Below are positions 1-8,587 of a DNA stretch of 64,000 bases, piece by piece. Each line of letters opens with the position of its first letter. The stretch's first letter is position 1. The translations under genes and the position numbers were made by a program. Below the pieces are notes generated by a model that worked only from the letters and a program-made list of their open reading frames with translations, searched no databases and was not told the origin of the DNA. Origin of the DNA: Arcticimaribacter sp965277835 (GTDB lineage: Bacteria > Bacteroidota > Bacteroidia > Flavobacteriales > Flavobacteriaceae); assembly GCA_965277835.1 (NCBI GenBank), contig OZ255841.1, positions 992,001-1,056,000 of the forward strand, read 5' to 3'.

Positions 1-633
1 TAAAACAGGATTAATTTCGAACAATGACGAATCCGAGTTAACATAAGCTGTATATAGCGAGGTTACAAAACGTGTCATCTCTTTAAACGCCTTGCCACTA
101 AGCCCTAAATTAAAAGCTACTTTACGAGCCTGAAAAGGCATTAAACCCACAGCTGGGTCAATCTCTTCTGTAAAAATAAGGTCTGGTGTATTCTCTGCTA
201 CAGTCTCAATATCCATACCTCCTTCGGTAGAATACATAATCATATTTCTACCACTAACACGGTTTAATAACACCGAAATATAAAATTCTTTTGTTTCCGA
301 GTCTCCTGGGTAATAAACGTCTTCGGCAACTAGAACCTGATGCACTGGTTTTCCTTCTGGGGGCGTTTGTGGGGTAATTAACTGCATACCAATTATTTGC
401 CCTGCAATTTTGCTAACGTCATCAAGGTTTTTGGCTAGTTTAACACCTCCACCTTTACCACGCCCTCCGGCATGAATTTGAGCTTTAATAATGTGCCAGC
501 TTGTGCCTGTGTCCTCAGTTAGTTTTTTTGCCGCAGCAACAGCCTCTTCAGTAGTTTGAGCAACAATTCCACGCTGTACTCCTACACCATAACTTGCTAA
601 AATTTCTTTTCCTTGATATTCGTGTAAATTCAT
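1..633 (-). CDS. sucC: Succinyl-CoA synthetase beta subunit (5' part only)
   Basis: The first 211 codons of the ADP/GDP-forming succinate-CoA ligase beta subunit, which forms succinyl-CoA or makes NTP in the TCA cycle; the rest lies beyond the window edge. The reading starts MNLHEYQGKEILASYG, the usual ATP-grasp N-terminus of SucC, and continues with the glycine-rich nucleotide-binding segment HAGGRGKGGGVKLAK around residue 53 and the conserved LVAEDVYY region near residue 105. The ATG at 631-633 is the only start that gives the family N-terminus. It is divergent from lysA across a 164-base gap that holds a candidate promoter for each gene. Identity is certain from sequence; the alpha subunit is not visible. 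Confidence 0.95.
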   Translation of the reverse strand, partial: MNLHEYQGKEILASYGVGVQRGIVAQTTEEAVAAAKKLTEDTGTSWHIIKAQIHAGGRGKGGGVKLAKNLDDVSKIAGQIIGMQLITPQTPPEGKPVHQVLVAEDVYYPGDSETKEFYISVLLNRVSGRNMIMYSTEGGMDIETVAENTPDLIFTEEIDPAVGLMPFQARKVAFNLGLSGKAFKEMTRFVTSLYTAYVNSDSSLFEINPVL

Positions 634-657
634 ACTTTGCCAATTAATTTATTTTGA

Positions 658-665
658 CAAAAGTA
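658..665 (-). promoter_or_regulatory. Candidate -7 element for sucC
   Basis: On the minus strand the bases read TACTTTTG, an exact match to the Bacteroidota -7 consensus TAnnTTTG, 25 bases upstream of the sucC ATG. No convincing -33 TTG was found at the usual spacing, so this rests on one motif in AT-rich DNA. Confidence 0.4.
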
Positions 666-773
666 ATTAAGTTAGCCTAAATATTCAGATTCATAAGCAA
701 AAACTATTTTGTTATATATGTAACATTATTTTACATTTTTATTGCAGCAGTATATTTAAAAGCAAATAGTTTT

Positions 774-781
774 TACTTTTG
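774..781 (+). promoter_or_regulatory. Candidate -7 element for lysA
   Basis: TACTTTTG on the plus strand matches TAnnTTTG and lies 16 bases before the lysA ATG. The octamer is identical to the candidate for the divergent sucC. No -33 element stands out at normal spacing. The predicted leader would be only about ten bases. Confidence 0.35.
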
Positions 782-797
782 GTGAAAATTATTAATA

Positions 798-2036
798 ATG
801 AATCACGAAAATTTACGCTCTATAGCTAAGGAATTTGGAAGCCCCATTTATGTTTATGACGCTGAAAAAATAAAATTTCAATATAACAGATTAAAAAATG
901 CGTTTAGTGGTGTTAAAAATCTAAACCTAAATTATGCCGCAAAAGCGCTTTCAAATATCTCTATTCTTAAATACCTTAGAGAACTAGGGACTGGATTAGA
1001 TACCGTTTCAATTCAAGAAGTTAACTTAGGGTTAGAGGCTGGGTTTGAGCCTCAAAATATTATATTCACACCCAATGGCGTGTCCTTAAGTGAAATTGAA
1101 GAGATAGCGCATTTAGGCGTTCAAATTAACATTGACAACCTATCTATCTTGGAGCAATTTGGAAGTAAGCACCCTAACATACCTGTGTGTATTCGAATTA
1201 ACCCACATGTAATGGCAGGCGGAAACAGTCAAATATCTGTAGGTCATATTGATTCTAAATTTGGTATTTCTATTCACCAAATCCCTCACCTTATCCGCAT
1301 TACCGAAAACACAAAAATGAATATCAATGGTATTCACATGCATACAGGGAGTGATATTTTAGATATAGACGTGTTTTTACATGCTTCTGAGATTTTATTT
1401 GAAACCGCTAAAAACTTTAAAAACTTAGAATTTATTGATTTTGGGTCTGGGTTTAAAGTCCCTTATAAACTTGGGGATATCGAAACAAATATTGAAGAAC
1501 TAGGAGAACGGTTAACTCAAAAATTTAATTCTTTTTGTGAAGAATACGGGAGAGAACTAACACTAGCGTTTGAACCAGGTAAATTCTTAGTTAGCGAAGC
1601 TGGGTATTTTATTTCAAAAGTAAATGTAGTAAAGCAAACTACATCTACTGTGTTTGCTCAAATTAATAGTGGGTTCAACCACCTTATCCGTCCTATGTTC
1701 TATGGGTCATACCATGAGATTGAAAATATTTCGAACCCAAACGGAAGGGAACGCTTTTATTCTGTAGTAGGCTATATATGCGAAACTGATACTTTTGCGA
1801 ACAATCGAAAAATCTCAGAAATAAAAGAAGGCGATTTTCTTGTTTTTCGAAATGCTGGAGCATATTGCCAAACTATGGCAAGTAATTACAATTCCAGATT
1901 TCGCCCTGCCGAAGTACTTTGGGTTAACAATGAAGCCCACCTCATTCGCAAGGAAGAAACTTTCAAAGATCTTTTACACAATCAAGTCGTATTAGATTTC
2001 GATAAAATTGCACCAAATAAAACAATTGAGGTTTAA
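798..2036 (+). CDS. lysA: Diaminopimelate decarboxylase
   Basis: A PLP-dependent fold-type III decarboxylase that converts meso-diaminopimelate to L-lysine, the last step of lysine synthesis. At 412 residues it has normal length. The PLP-binding lysine is in NYAAKALSN (about K49). HMHTGSD near residue 180 and EPGKFLV near 260 bind cofactor phosphate, and CETDTF near 330 supplies the substrate-site cysteine from the partner subunit of the dimer. The gene stands alone on the plus strand. Its stop codon overlaps the stop codon of the convergent mnmA by four bases, leaving no room for a separate terminator. A related carboxynorspermidine decarboxylase is less likely because the CETDTF motif fits LysA. 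Confidence 0.93.
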   Translation: MNHENLRSIAKEFGSPIYVYDAEKIKFQYNRLKNAFSGVKNLNLNYAAKALSNISILKYLRELGTGLDTVSIQEVNLGLEAGFEPQNIIFTPNGVSLSEIEEIAHLGVQINIDNLSILEQFGSKHPNIPVCIRINPHVMAGGNSQISVGHIDSKFGISIHQIPHLIRITENTKMNINGIHMHTGSDILDIDVFLHASEILFETAKNFKNLEFIDFGSGFKVPYKLGDIETNIEELGERLTQKFNSFCEEYGRELTLAFEPGKFLVSEAGYFISKVNVVKQTTSTVFAQINSGFNHLIRPMFYGSYHEIENISNPNGRERFYSVVGYICETDTFANNRKISEIKEGDFLVFRNAGAYCQTMASNYNSRFRPAEVLWVNNEAHLIRKEETFKDLLHNQVVLDFDKIAPNKTIEV

Positions 2037-3226
2037 GAAATAACGCCAGAACCTATAAGCTCATCTTTTTGGTACCAAGCGACAAACTGACCCTCGCTAA
2101 TTGCAGTTTGGGGGTCATCAAAAATAACATATAGTCCCTCTACGGTGCAATACAGAGTAGCTTTCTCCAATGGCTGTCGGTAACGAATACGAGCGTAAAC
2201 CTCGAGCGTTTCGCCAAGGCTTAGTTCCATGTCTGTCCGTACCCAATGTACCTCATCTTTCAAAACTAAAAGCCCTCGGCGTAGCAACCCTGGGTGGTCT
2301 TTGCCTTGTCCTACATAAATTATATTCTCATTGACATCAGTGTCGATTACAAACAAAGGTTCTGGGGTGCCTCCTACTGCTAGCCCTTTGCGTTGCCCCT
2401 TTGTAAAAAAATGAGCCCCCTCGTGTTGTCCTACGATTTTCCCATCAGAAATTTGATGTATTTTCTTGGTACTGTGATATATTAAAAAATCGTGTTGAGA
2501 ATTAAAGCCTGTTTGCACATTTTGGTATCCTACAAAATCTTGAGGTATCTCAATAATATCTCCTGTTTTAGCTTTAAGCTGTTGCTGAAGAAAATCAGGT
2601 AAACTAACTTTTCCTATAAAGCATAGTCCTTGAGAATCTTTTTTGTCGGCTGTTACTAAATTTTCCTTAGTTGCTATTTGTCTTACTTCTGATTTTTGAA
2701 GCTCGCCAACTGGAAATAAAACTTTGGAAAGTTGAGCTTGAGTTAACTGACACAAAAAATAAGATTGGTCTTTATTTGCATCTTTCCCGCTCAATAAACG
2801 ATAAACGCGTTCGCCGTTAGGGTTTTCAATTATTTCTTTTCTACAATAATGTCCCGTAGCCACATAGTCTGCCCCTAAGGATAATGCAATTTCGAGAAAC
2901 ACATCGAACTTTATTTCGCGGTTACATAAAACATCCGGATTAGGAGTTCGCCCCTTCTTATATTCGTCGAACATATAATTGACAATGCGCTCTTTATAAG
3001 TGGTACTTAAGTCTATTACTTGAAAAGGCACCTCAAGTTTGTCTGCTACAATCATAGCATCGTTACTGTCCTCTAACCAAGGGCATTCGTTAGAAAGGGT
3101 AACACTTTCGTCGTGCCAATTTTTCATAAAAAGAGTAATTACCTCATAGCCTTGTTGCTTAAGCAAATATGCTGCAACACTAGAGTCTACTCCGCCTGAA
3201 AGCCCAACAACAACTTTCTTTTTCAT
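2033..3226 (-). CDS. mnmA: tRNA-specific 2-thiouridylase MnmA
   Basis: Cytoplasmic enzyme that thiolates U34 of tRNA-Lys, -Glu and -Gln, using ATP to adenylate the base and a relayed persulfide sulfur. The PP-loop SGGVDSS is at residues 10-16. The first catalytic cysteine is in DVLCNRE (C101) and the second in GLCFIG near residue 200. The C-terminal beta-barrel follows, for a total of 397 residues, slightly long for the family. It is the last gene of the guaA-LysM-pyrG-yidC-mnmA run, 55 bases after yidC, and its 3' end overlaps that of lysA. Confidence 0.95.
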   Translation of the reverse strand: MKKKVVVGLSGGVDSSVAAYLLKQQGYEVITLFMKNWHDESVTLSNECPWLEDSNDAMIVADKLEVPFQVIDLSTTYKERIVNYMFDEYKKGRTPNPDVLCNREIKFDVFLEIALSLGADYVATGHYCRKEIIENPNGERVYRLLSGKDANKDQSYFLCQLTQAQLSKVLFPVGELQKSEVRQIATKENLVTADKKDSQGLCFIGKVSLPDFLQQQLKAKTGDIIEIPQDFVGYQNVQTGFNSQHDFLIYHSTKKIHQISDGKIVGQHEGAHFFTKGQRKGLAVGGTPEPLFVIDTDVNENIIYVGQGKDHPGLLRRGLLVLKDEVHWVRTDMELSLGETLEVYARIRYRQPLEKATLYCTVEGLYVIFDDPQTAISEGQFVAWYQKDELIGSGVIS

Positions 3227-3281
3227 AAATACAAAGTAATAGAAAACCTATTTAAGAACTAACCCAAAAGTTCGATAACTA

Positions 3282-5132
3282 TTATTTCCCTTTGGTTTTT
3301 CTTTGTTTTTCGGCCTCTTCCATTGCTTTTTGCAAACGTGCAGAAAAACCACCTTTCTTTTTTGGTTTCTTTTTGTTCTCTTCGAGTTTTGCTAAAATCT
3401 TAGCATCATTTACAATATAATTTTTAATAATAAGCATCAAAATTATAGTCAAGATATTAGATATAAAATAATATAAACTCAATCCACTTGCGTAGTTATT
3501 AAAGAAGAACAACATCATCAAAGGCATTAAATACATAATAACTTTCATGTTTGGCATCCCTGGTTGCTGTGGAGTAGATTGCTGTCCTGCGGTCATCATA
3601 GTATAAAAGAAAATAGCTATAGATGCTAAAATGGGAAACAAACTAATATGATCGCCGTAGAACGGAATATTAAACGATAAATCGTAAATCGAATCGTAAG
3701 AAGACAAATCATCTGCCCATAAAAAGCTTTTTTGCCTAAGGGCAAATGCTACTGGGAAAAAGCTAAATAAGGCGTAAAACACAGGGAGCTGCAGCAACGC
3801 GGGGAGACAACCCGACATGGGGTTTGCCCCTGCCTTGGTATATAGTGCCATTGTTTCTTGCTGACGCTTAACTGAGTTATCTTTATGCTTTGCGTTTATT
3901 TCGTCTATTTCGGGTTTTAAAACCTTCATTTTCACTTGAGACACATAAGATTTATAAGTTACTGGGGACATTGCCAAACGCACTATTATTGTCATTACAA
4001 TAATTGCAATCCCATAAGGTAAAAAGGAACTCAGAAAATCAAATAGTGTCGTAAATATGTGCTTATTAATCCAACCGAAAATACCCCAACCAAAGTCGAT
4101 AGACTCTTCAATTCCAAGTTCATATTGAGCAAGCGTACTATACTCAGTAGGTCCAAAATACCATTTAAAATTCTGGTTTATCTCTCCCGAATTATTTAAT
4201 GAAATTACAGTTTTATAATTTTTAGTGTGTTTTTGGTCTTTAATATCCGTATCTACTAGGCTTTCGGATGAAAAAAGAGCAGAATCGAAAGGGTTTGCTG
4301 GAATTAAAATAGAATTAAAAAAGTGTTGTTTATAGGCTATCCAATGCACTTGTTTTTCAGTTTCTTCGTCAGAAGATGCAGGAGAAAGGTCGTCCACTTT
4401 ATCATCTCCAAAGGCATATGTTAACAAATGGTATCGGTTCTCATATTCAATACTTCTAGAGTTTCTAAAAGGCTTTAAGTCCCATGTAATTTGTTGCTCT
4501 TCTCTTGTATTAATAATTCTACTTAATCCCTCTGAGCGAATAGAAAAATTAATCATATAGTCATTTGCATTAAGCACATACTCAAAAGCAATATACTGAG
4601 ACGAACTAATAGCCGCAGTAAACGTAATTGTCTGATTTCCATTTCTATCTACTACCTTCGGTGTGAAATAAAAATCCGCAGTGTTCAATATCTTCCCGTC
4701 CGAAGTACTAAAACTATAGCTAAGCTCTTGGTTTTTGTTAATTAAATATAAAGGCTCTTGCTTATAGTTGTCAAACTCTTTTAAACGTAATGTCGAAATT
4801 TGCGCGCCTTTTGAATTAAAAGAAAATGCTATTTTCTCGTTTTCAATTGTTACAGGTTTATCACTATTTTTTGGATGGTATAAGTTAGCATATGAGCCAT
4901 ATTCTGCCTGTAATTGCTTACTCTGGATAGAATCGCTTAGTTCTACCGTATGCGCTTGTATTGCTCTTCTCTCTGGCGTATCATCGCTCTCTTCAAGTAA
5001 CTGCTCTGTTTTGGTTTCATCTCCTGTTGTGGTTTCTTCTGTAGGAGATTGATTATAAAGCATCCAAGTTAAAATCAATGCAATAAGGAAAAAGCCGACA
5101 AATTGCCAAGGGTCTATTTTTTTTTGTTCCAT
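3282..5132 (-). CDS. yidC: Membrane protein insertase YidC
   Basis: Inserts and folds inner-membrane proteins, alone or with SecYEG. The 616 residues show the Gram-negative layout: an N-terminal membrane anchor (about residues 10-26), a charged low-complexity stretch, a large periplasmic beta domain to about residue 350, then the conserved membrane core. The core starts near 370 and includes a cytoplasmic segment with KMKVLKPEIDEI and GCLPALLQLPVFYALF. The tail is strongly basic (KKKPKKKGG), as expected for ribosome contact. It lies 25 bases downstream of pyrG in the same operon. The family and orientation are clear. Confidence 0.96.
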   Translation of the reverse strand: MEQKKIDPWQFVGFFLIALILTWMLYNQSPTEETTTGDETKTEQLLEESDDTPERRAIQAHTVELSDSIQSKQLQAEYGSYANLYHPKNSDKPVTIENEKIAFSFNSKGAQISTLRLKEFDNYKQEPLYLINKNQELSYSFSTSDGKILNTADFYFTPKVVDRNGNQTITFTAAISSSQYIAFEYVLNANDYMINFSIRSEGLSRIINTREEQQITWDLKPFRNSRSIEYENRYHLLTYAFGDDKVDDLSPASSDEETEKQVHWIAYKQHFFNSILIPANPFDSALFSSESLVDTDIKDQKHTKNYKTVISLNNSGEINQNFKWYFGPTEYSTLAQYELGIEESIDFGWGIFGWINKHIFTTLFDFLSSFLPYGIAIIVMTIIVRLAMSPVTYKSYVSQVKMKVLKPEIDEINAKHKDNSVKRQQETMALYTKAGANPMSGCLPALLQLPVFYALFSFFPVAFALRQKSFLWADDLSSYDSIYDLSFNIPFYGDHISLFPILASIAIFFYTMMTAGQQSTPQQPGMPNMKVIMYLMPLMMLFFFNNYASGLSLYYFISNILTIILMLIIKNYIVNDAKILAKLEENKKKPKKKGGFSARLQKAMEEAEKQRKTKGK

Positions 5133-5157
5133 AATATTATAACCTCATTTTAAGGTT

Positions 5158-6771
5158 TTATTTTGTGTTTTTATTTTGCAACCCTGCCTGTACAAAGCTA
5201 ACAAATAACGGATGCGGATTGAGTACCGTACTTTTATATTCAGGGTGGTATTGCACTCCAATAAACCACGGATGGTTCGGGTTTTCAATAATTTCTACTA
5301 GACCCGTTTTTGGGTTAATCCCCGTTGCTTTAAGTCCGCTGTTTTCTATATCTTTTTTATACTTATTATTAAACTCATATCGATGGCGATGACGCTCCGA
5401 AATAGAAGAAACACCGTATATTTGGTGTACCAAAGAGCCGTTTGCAAGCTCGCAATCCCAAGACCCCAGTCGCATCGTTCCTCCTTTGTTAGTAATGTCT
5501 TTTTGGGTTTCCATAATAGAAATCACAGGGTCTAAGCACAATTCGTCCATTTCTGTTGAGTTTGCCCCTTCATGTCCCATTATATTTCGGGCATATTCAA
5601 TAACAGCCATTTGCATCCCTAAACAAATTCCTAAAAATGGTATTCTATGTTCTCTTACATACTTAATTGCATGAATTTTACCTTCAATGCCTCGACCTCC
5701 AAACCCTGGGGCAACAATTATCCCATCTAATCCATTGAGTTTTTCTGCGACATTATCTTCTGATAAAAACTCTGAGTGAATTGATTCTACAACAACTTTT
5801 ATTTGATGAAATGCTCCGGCATGAATTAACGATTCTAATATTGATTTATAAGAATCTTGTAGTTCAACATATTTGCCTATTAAACCAATGCGTATTTGAT
5901 CTTTTGGGTTTTTAAACTTTCTTAAAAATTCCTTCCATTTACTTAAATCGCCTGTTCTATCTTCTAATTTAAGTGTTTTTAGAACCGCCTTATCTAAACC
6001 CTCTTCTTCCATAAGTATAGGAACATCGTATATTGTTTCTGCATCAATCGATTGAATAACCGAGTCTTCTTTCACATTGCAAAACAACGCAAGTTTTTTT
6101 CGTATTTCAGATGATATTTTATGTTCTGTTCTACATACTAATACATTTGCCTTAACCCCGCTTTCCATCAATGTTTTAACAGAGTGTTGCGTAGGCTTGG
6201 TTTTTAGTTCTCCTGCTGCAGACAAATAAGGGACAAGCGTAAGGTGTATAACCATTGACCTATCGTCTCCTAGTTCCCATATCAGTTGGCGTACAGCTTC
6301 TATATAAGGCAAAGACTCAATATCTCCGACTGTACCTCCAATTTCTGTAATGACAATATCATATTTACCTGTTTCGCCTAGCAGGCATATTCTTTCTTTA
6401 ATTTCGTTGGTTATGTGAGGAACCACTTGAACTGTTTTTCCTAAAAACGCCCCTTGACGTTCTTTGTCGATAACACTTTGATAAATTCTACCAGTAGTTA
6501 CGTTATTTGCCTGAGATGTTGGGGTATTTAAAAAACGTTCGTAATGCCCTAAATCTAAATCTGTTTCTGCGCCATCATCGGTAACAAAACATTCGCCATG
6601 CTCATAGGGGTTTAGCGTTCCAGGGTCAACGTTAATATAAGGGTCGAGCTTTTGAATCGCTACGCGGTATTTTTTAGCTTGCAATAATTTAGCTAAAGAA
6701 GCTGCAATAATACCTTTCCCTAAAGAAGATGTAACCCCTCCAGTAACAAATATATATTTAGTATCAGACAT
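5158..6771 (-). CDS. pyrG: CTP synthase (glutamine hydrolysing)
   Basis: Converts UTP to CTP with ATP and glutamine-derived ammonia. The 537 residues contain the N-terminal synthetase domain with the P-loop SSLGKGI near residue 15 and the DPYINVDPGT segment. The C-terminal class I glutamine amidotransferase domain has the nucleophile in GICLGMQ (about residue 383) and the His-Glu pair in QYHPEYKS near 515. It sits 51 bases after the LysM protein gene and 25 before yidC. Length and motifs are complete, with nothing unusual. Confidence 0.97.
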   Translation of the reverse strand: MSDTKYIFVTGGVTSSLGKGIIAASLAKLLQAKKYRVAIQKLDPYINVDPGTLNPYEHGECFVTDDGAETDLDLGHYERFLNTPTSQANNVTTGRIYQSVIDKERQGAFLGKTVQVVPHITNEIKERICLLGETGKYDIVITEIGGTVGDIESLPYIEAVRQLIWELGDDRSMVIHLTLVPYLSAAGELKTKPTQHSVKTLMESGVKANVLVCRTEHKISSEIRKKLALFCNVKEDSVIQSIDAETIYDVPILMEEEGLDKAVLKTLKLEDRTGDLSKWKEFLRKFKNPKDQIRIGLIGKYVELQDSYKSILESLIHAGAFHQIKVVVESIHSEFLSEDNVAEKLNGLDGIIVAPGFGGRGIEGKIHAIKYVREHRIPFLGICLGMQMAVIEYARNIMGHEGANSTEMDELCLDPVISIMETQKDITNKGGTMRLGSWDCELANGSLVHQIYGVSSISERHRHRYEFNNKYKKDIENSGLKATGINPKTGLVEIIENPNHPWFIGVQYHPEYKSTVLNPHPLFVSFVQAGLQNKNTK

Positions 6772-6822
6772 TCCGGTTTTGTGTAGCGTATGTTGTTTTT
6801 GCCGGGCTCAAAATTACAAAAA

Positions 6823-8583
6823 CTATTCTGATAAATAATTTTTGGTCGCCAATTTATTAATTTCAAAGACTTCGTACCCTTTGTGTTGTAATAAATAATA
6901 AGCCCTATTTTGATATCCCACACTATCAGCATTCAAGACATAATCGAAACGACTTTGAAGGTTTTCTGTCTCTTTAACAATTTCGCCCACCAGTTCTTTT
7001 TGATGCACCCATCTTAAAATTGCATCTATCGTAACGTCATAACCTCGTAATGCTTCTGTTTTAGGGAAATCACCAAAAGACTTTATATATAACGAATCGA
7101 AAGCCTTGGTGTTATTATTAGAATATGTGCCAGATATATATGTGAAATTTAAGTCTCCTAGCTGCTTTTTCGGTATATTAAAATCGTCATAAGCATTTGA
7201 CCTATAAGTTGTAAATAACTGAATATCGCGCCCTTTTGATATTTGTGAATTAAGTAAAGTCGTTACATTGGCTATCAAATTTAGGTTTTGAGATTCAAAA
7301 ATAACTTTGTTTGATATAGAATCTAACAATAAAGAGTCTATCAAATCTGGGACTATATACCCTTTTGCCTCGGGTCGCAAAATTTGAGCAAAGGGATATG
7401 CGTCATATAATTCTTTCTCTACCAAACGATTAAGTGTATCCGTAATAATTAACACATTTTGAGTGGTGTCAATAACTGTGTTTAGGTAGTTAAACATCTT
7501 CGCTCTTATTATTTGAGCAGACGTAATAGATTGGTACACATTGGGTCGCTTTTTTACTGGGTTGGAAGATAGCGGAGCAATCATCGGAATTAATTTCAAA
7601 CTATCTTTAAGAGACATAAAGTCGAAATTTGAAGGAATTAGCGGTCCAATAATAAAATCGTTCGATGACCAATTTCTATTGTTAAGTTCATCGTTCAATT
7701 TTGATTTTTTATTCTCCGTGTCAATAACATTAAGCACTACTTCGATACCCAACTGGGCTGCTTCTTCCGCAGCCATTATAACGCCAGAATAAAAATCGAG
7801 AGCTATTGTATGAAGGTTTCTTTTCTTAAGCAGTTCCTCTGTTTTTTTTATAGAATCAAATTCAATTTGGTCTGCTTTAAAAGGCAATAAAACGCCTAGT
7901 GTTACTTTAGAGTTTTCTGGTATGGATTCTCTAAAATCAACCTTTTCTACTAAAAGACCATCTTCTAATTTAAAATCCATAATAAGCGAAGACGGGATTT
8001 TTAAAACCATACCTTCTTGTAAACCTGCTATCTCGAGAACTGGATTTAGTTCAATCAAATCTTTAGATGATATACCTATCTTTTTCTCAATGCGATAAAA
8101 TCCTTCTTTAGGTTTTACCGTATAATAATTAAACGCTTTATCGAGGGCTAAAACTTCGGACGTTTCTCGTTTTGGAACTATTATTTCTTGCCCTGCCTTT
8201 AACACATCGGTTATTTCGGGGTTATACGCTTCTAACTGTTGTATGGTTATTCCATAGCGATACGCCAAACGCCATTTTGTTTCTTTGGGTTTTACCAAAT
8301 ACTTCGATAAACTATCTGGGAGGCTTTCTTTTATAGGGACTTCAACTTTTTTATATACTGGTATTTGAAGTACCATTCTTTTCTTCAAACCTATCTTTTC
8401 GACCAAAGGATTAAACTGATATATCTGTTCAATTTCAATATTATATTTTCGGGCTAAACCATATATCGTTTCTTTCTTTTTGACCTTATGACTGACAAAT
8501 GAATCTGGTTGAATTTGGGCAGTCAAAGCCATAGTCATCAAAAATGCAAAAAGAAAAGAAAAATGTTTGGCTCTTATTTTCAT
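6823..8583 (-). CDS. Secreted LysM-repeat protein with binding-protein-like C-terminal domain
   Basis: A periplasmic or envelope protein of 586 residues. The ATG at 8583 is preferred over an upstream in-frame start at 8640, because it gives a clean signal peptide (MKIRAKHF, then a hydrophobic run ending in TAQ) and begins five bases after the guaA stop codon. Three LysM modules follow: HKVKKKETIYGLARKYNIE, KYLVKPKETKWRLAYRYGI and YYTVKPKEGFYRIEKKIGI. These fold as peptidoglycan-binding units. From about residue 230 the chain resembles a type 1 periplasmic binding protein (VTLGVLLPF, then YSGVIMAAEEA). The combination recurs between guaA and pyrG in Flavobacteriia. The ligand is unknown; a cell-wall-anchored sensor or scaffold is an inference. 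Confidence 0.85.
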   Translation of the reverse strand: MKIRAKHFSFLFAFLMTMALTAQIQPDSFVSHKVKKKETIYGLARKYNIEIEQIYQFNPLVEKIGLKKRMVLQIPVYKKVEVPIKESLPDSLSKYLVKPKETKWRLAYRYGITIQQLEAYNPEITDVLKAGQEIIVPKRETSEVLALDKAFNYYTVKPKEGFYRIEKKIGISSKDLIELNPVLEIAGLQEGMVLKIPSSLIMDFKLEDGLLVEKVDFRESIPENSKVTLGVLLPFKADQIEFDSIKKTEELLKKRNLHTIALDFYSGVIMAAEEAAQLGIEVVLNVIDTENKKSKLNDELNNRNWSSNDFIIGPLIPSNFDFMSLKDSLKLIPMIAPLSSNPVKKRPNVYQSITSAQIIRAKMFNYLNTVIDTTQNVLIITDTLNRLVEKELYDAYPFAQILRPEAKGYIVPDLIDSLLLDSISNKVIFESQNLNLIANVTTLLNSQISKGRDIQLFTTYRSNAYDDFNIPKKQLGDLNFTYISGTYSNNNTKAFDSLYIKSFGDFPKTEALRGYDVTIDAILRWVHQKELVGEIVKETENLQSRFDYVLNADSVGYQNRAYYLLQHKGYEVFEINKLATKNYLSE

Positions 8584-8587
8584 AATA

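Noticed and set aside
6720..6932. Short frame of 70 codons across the pyrG start and LysM gene end.
   Set aside because: It overlaps two well-supported genes in another frame and has no signature.
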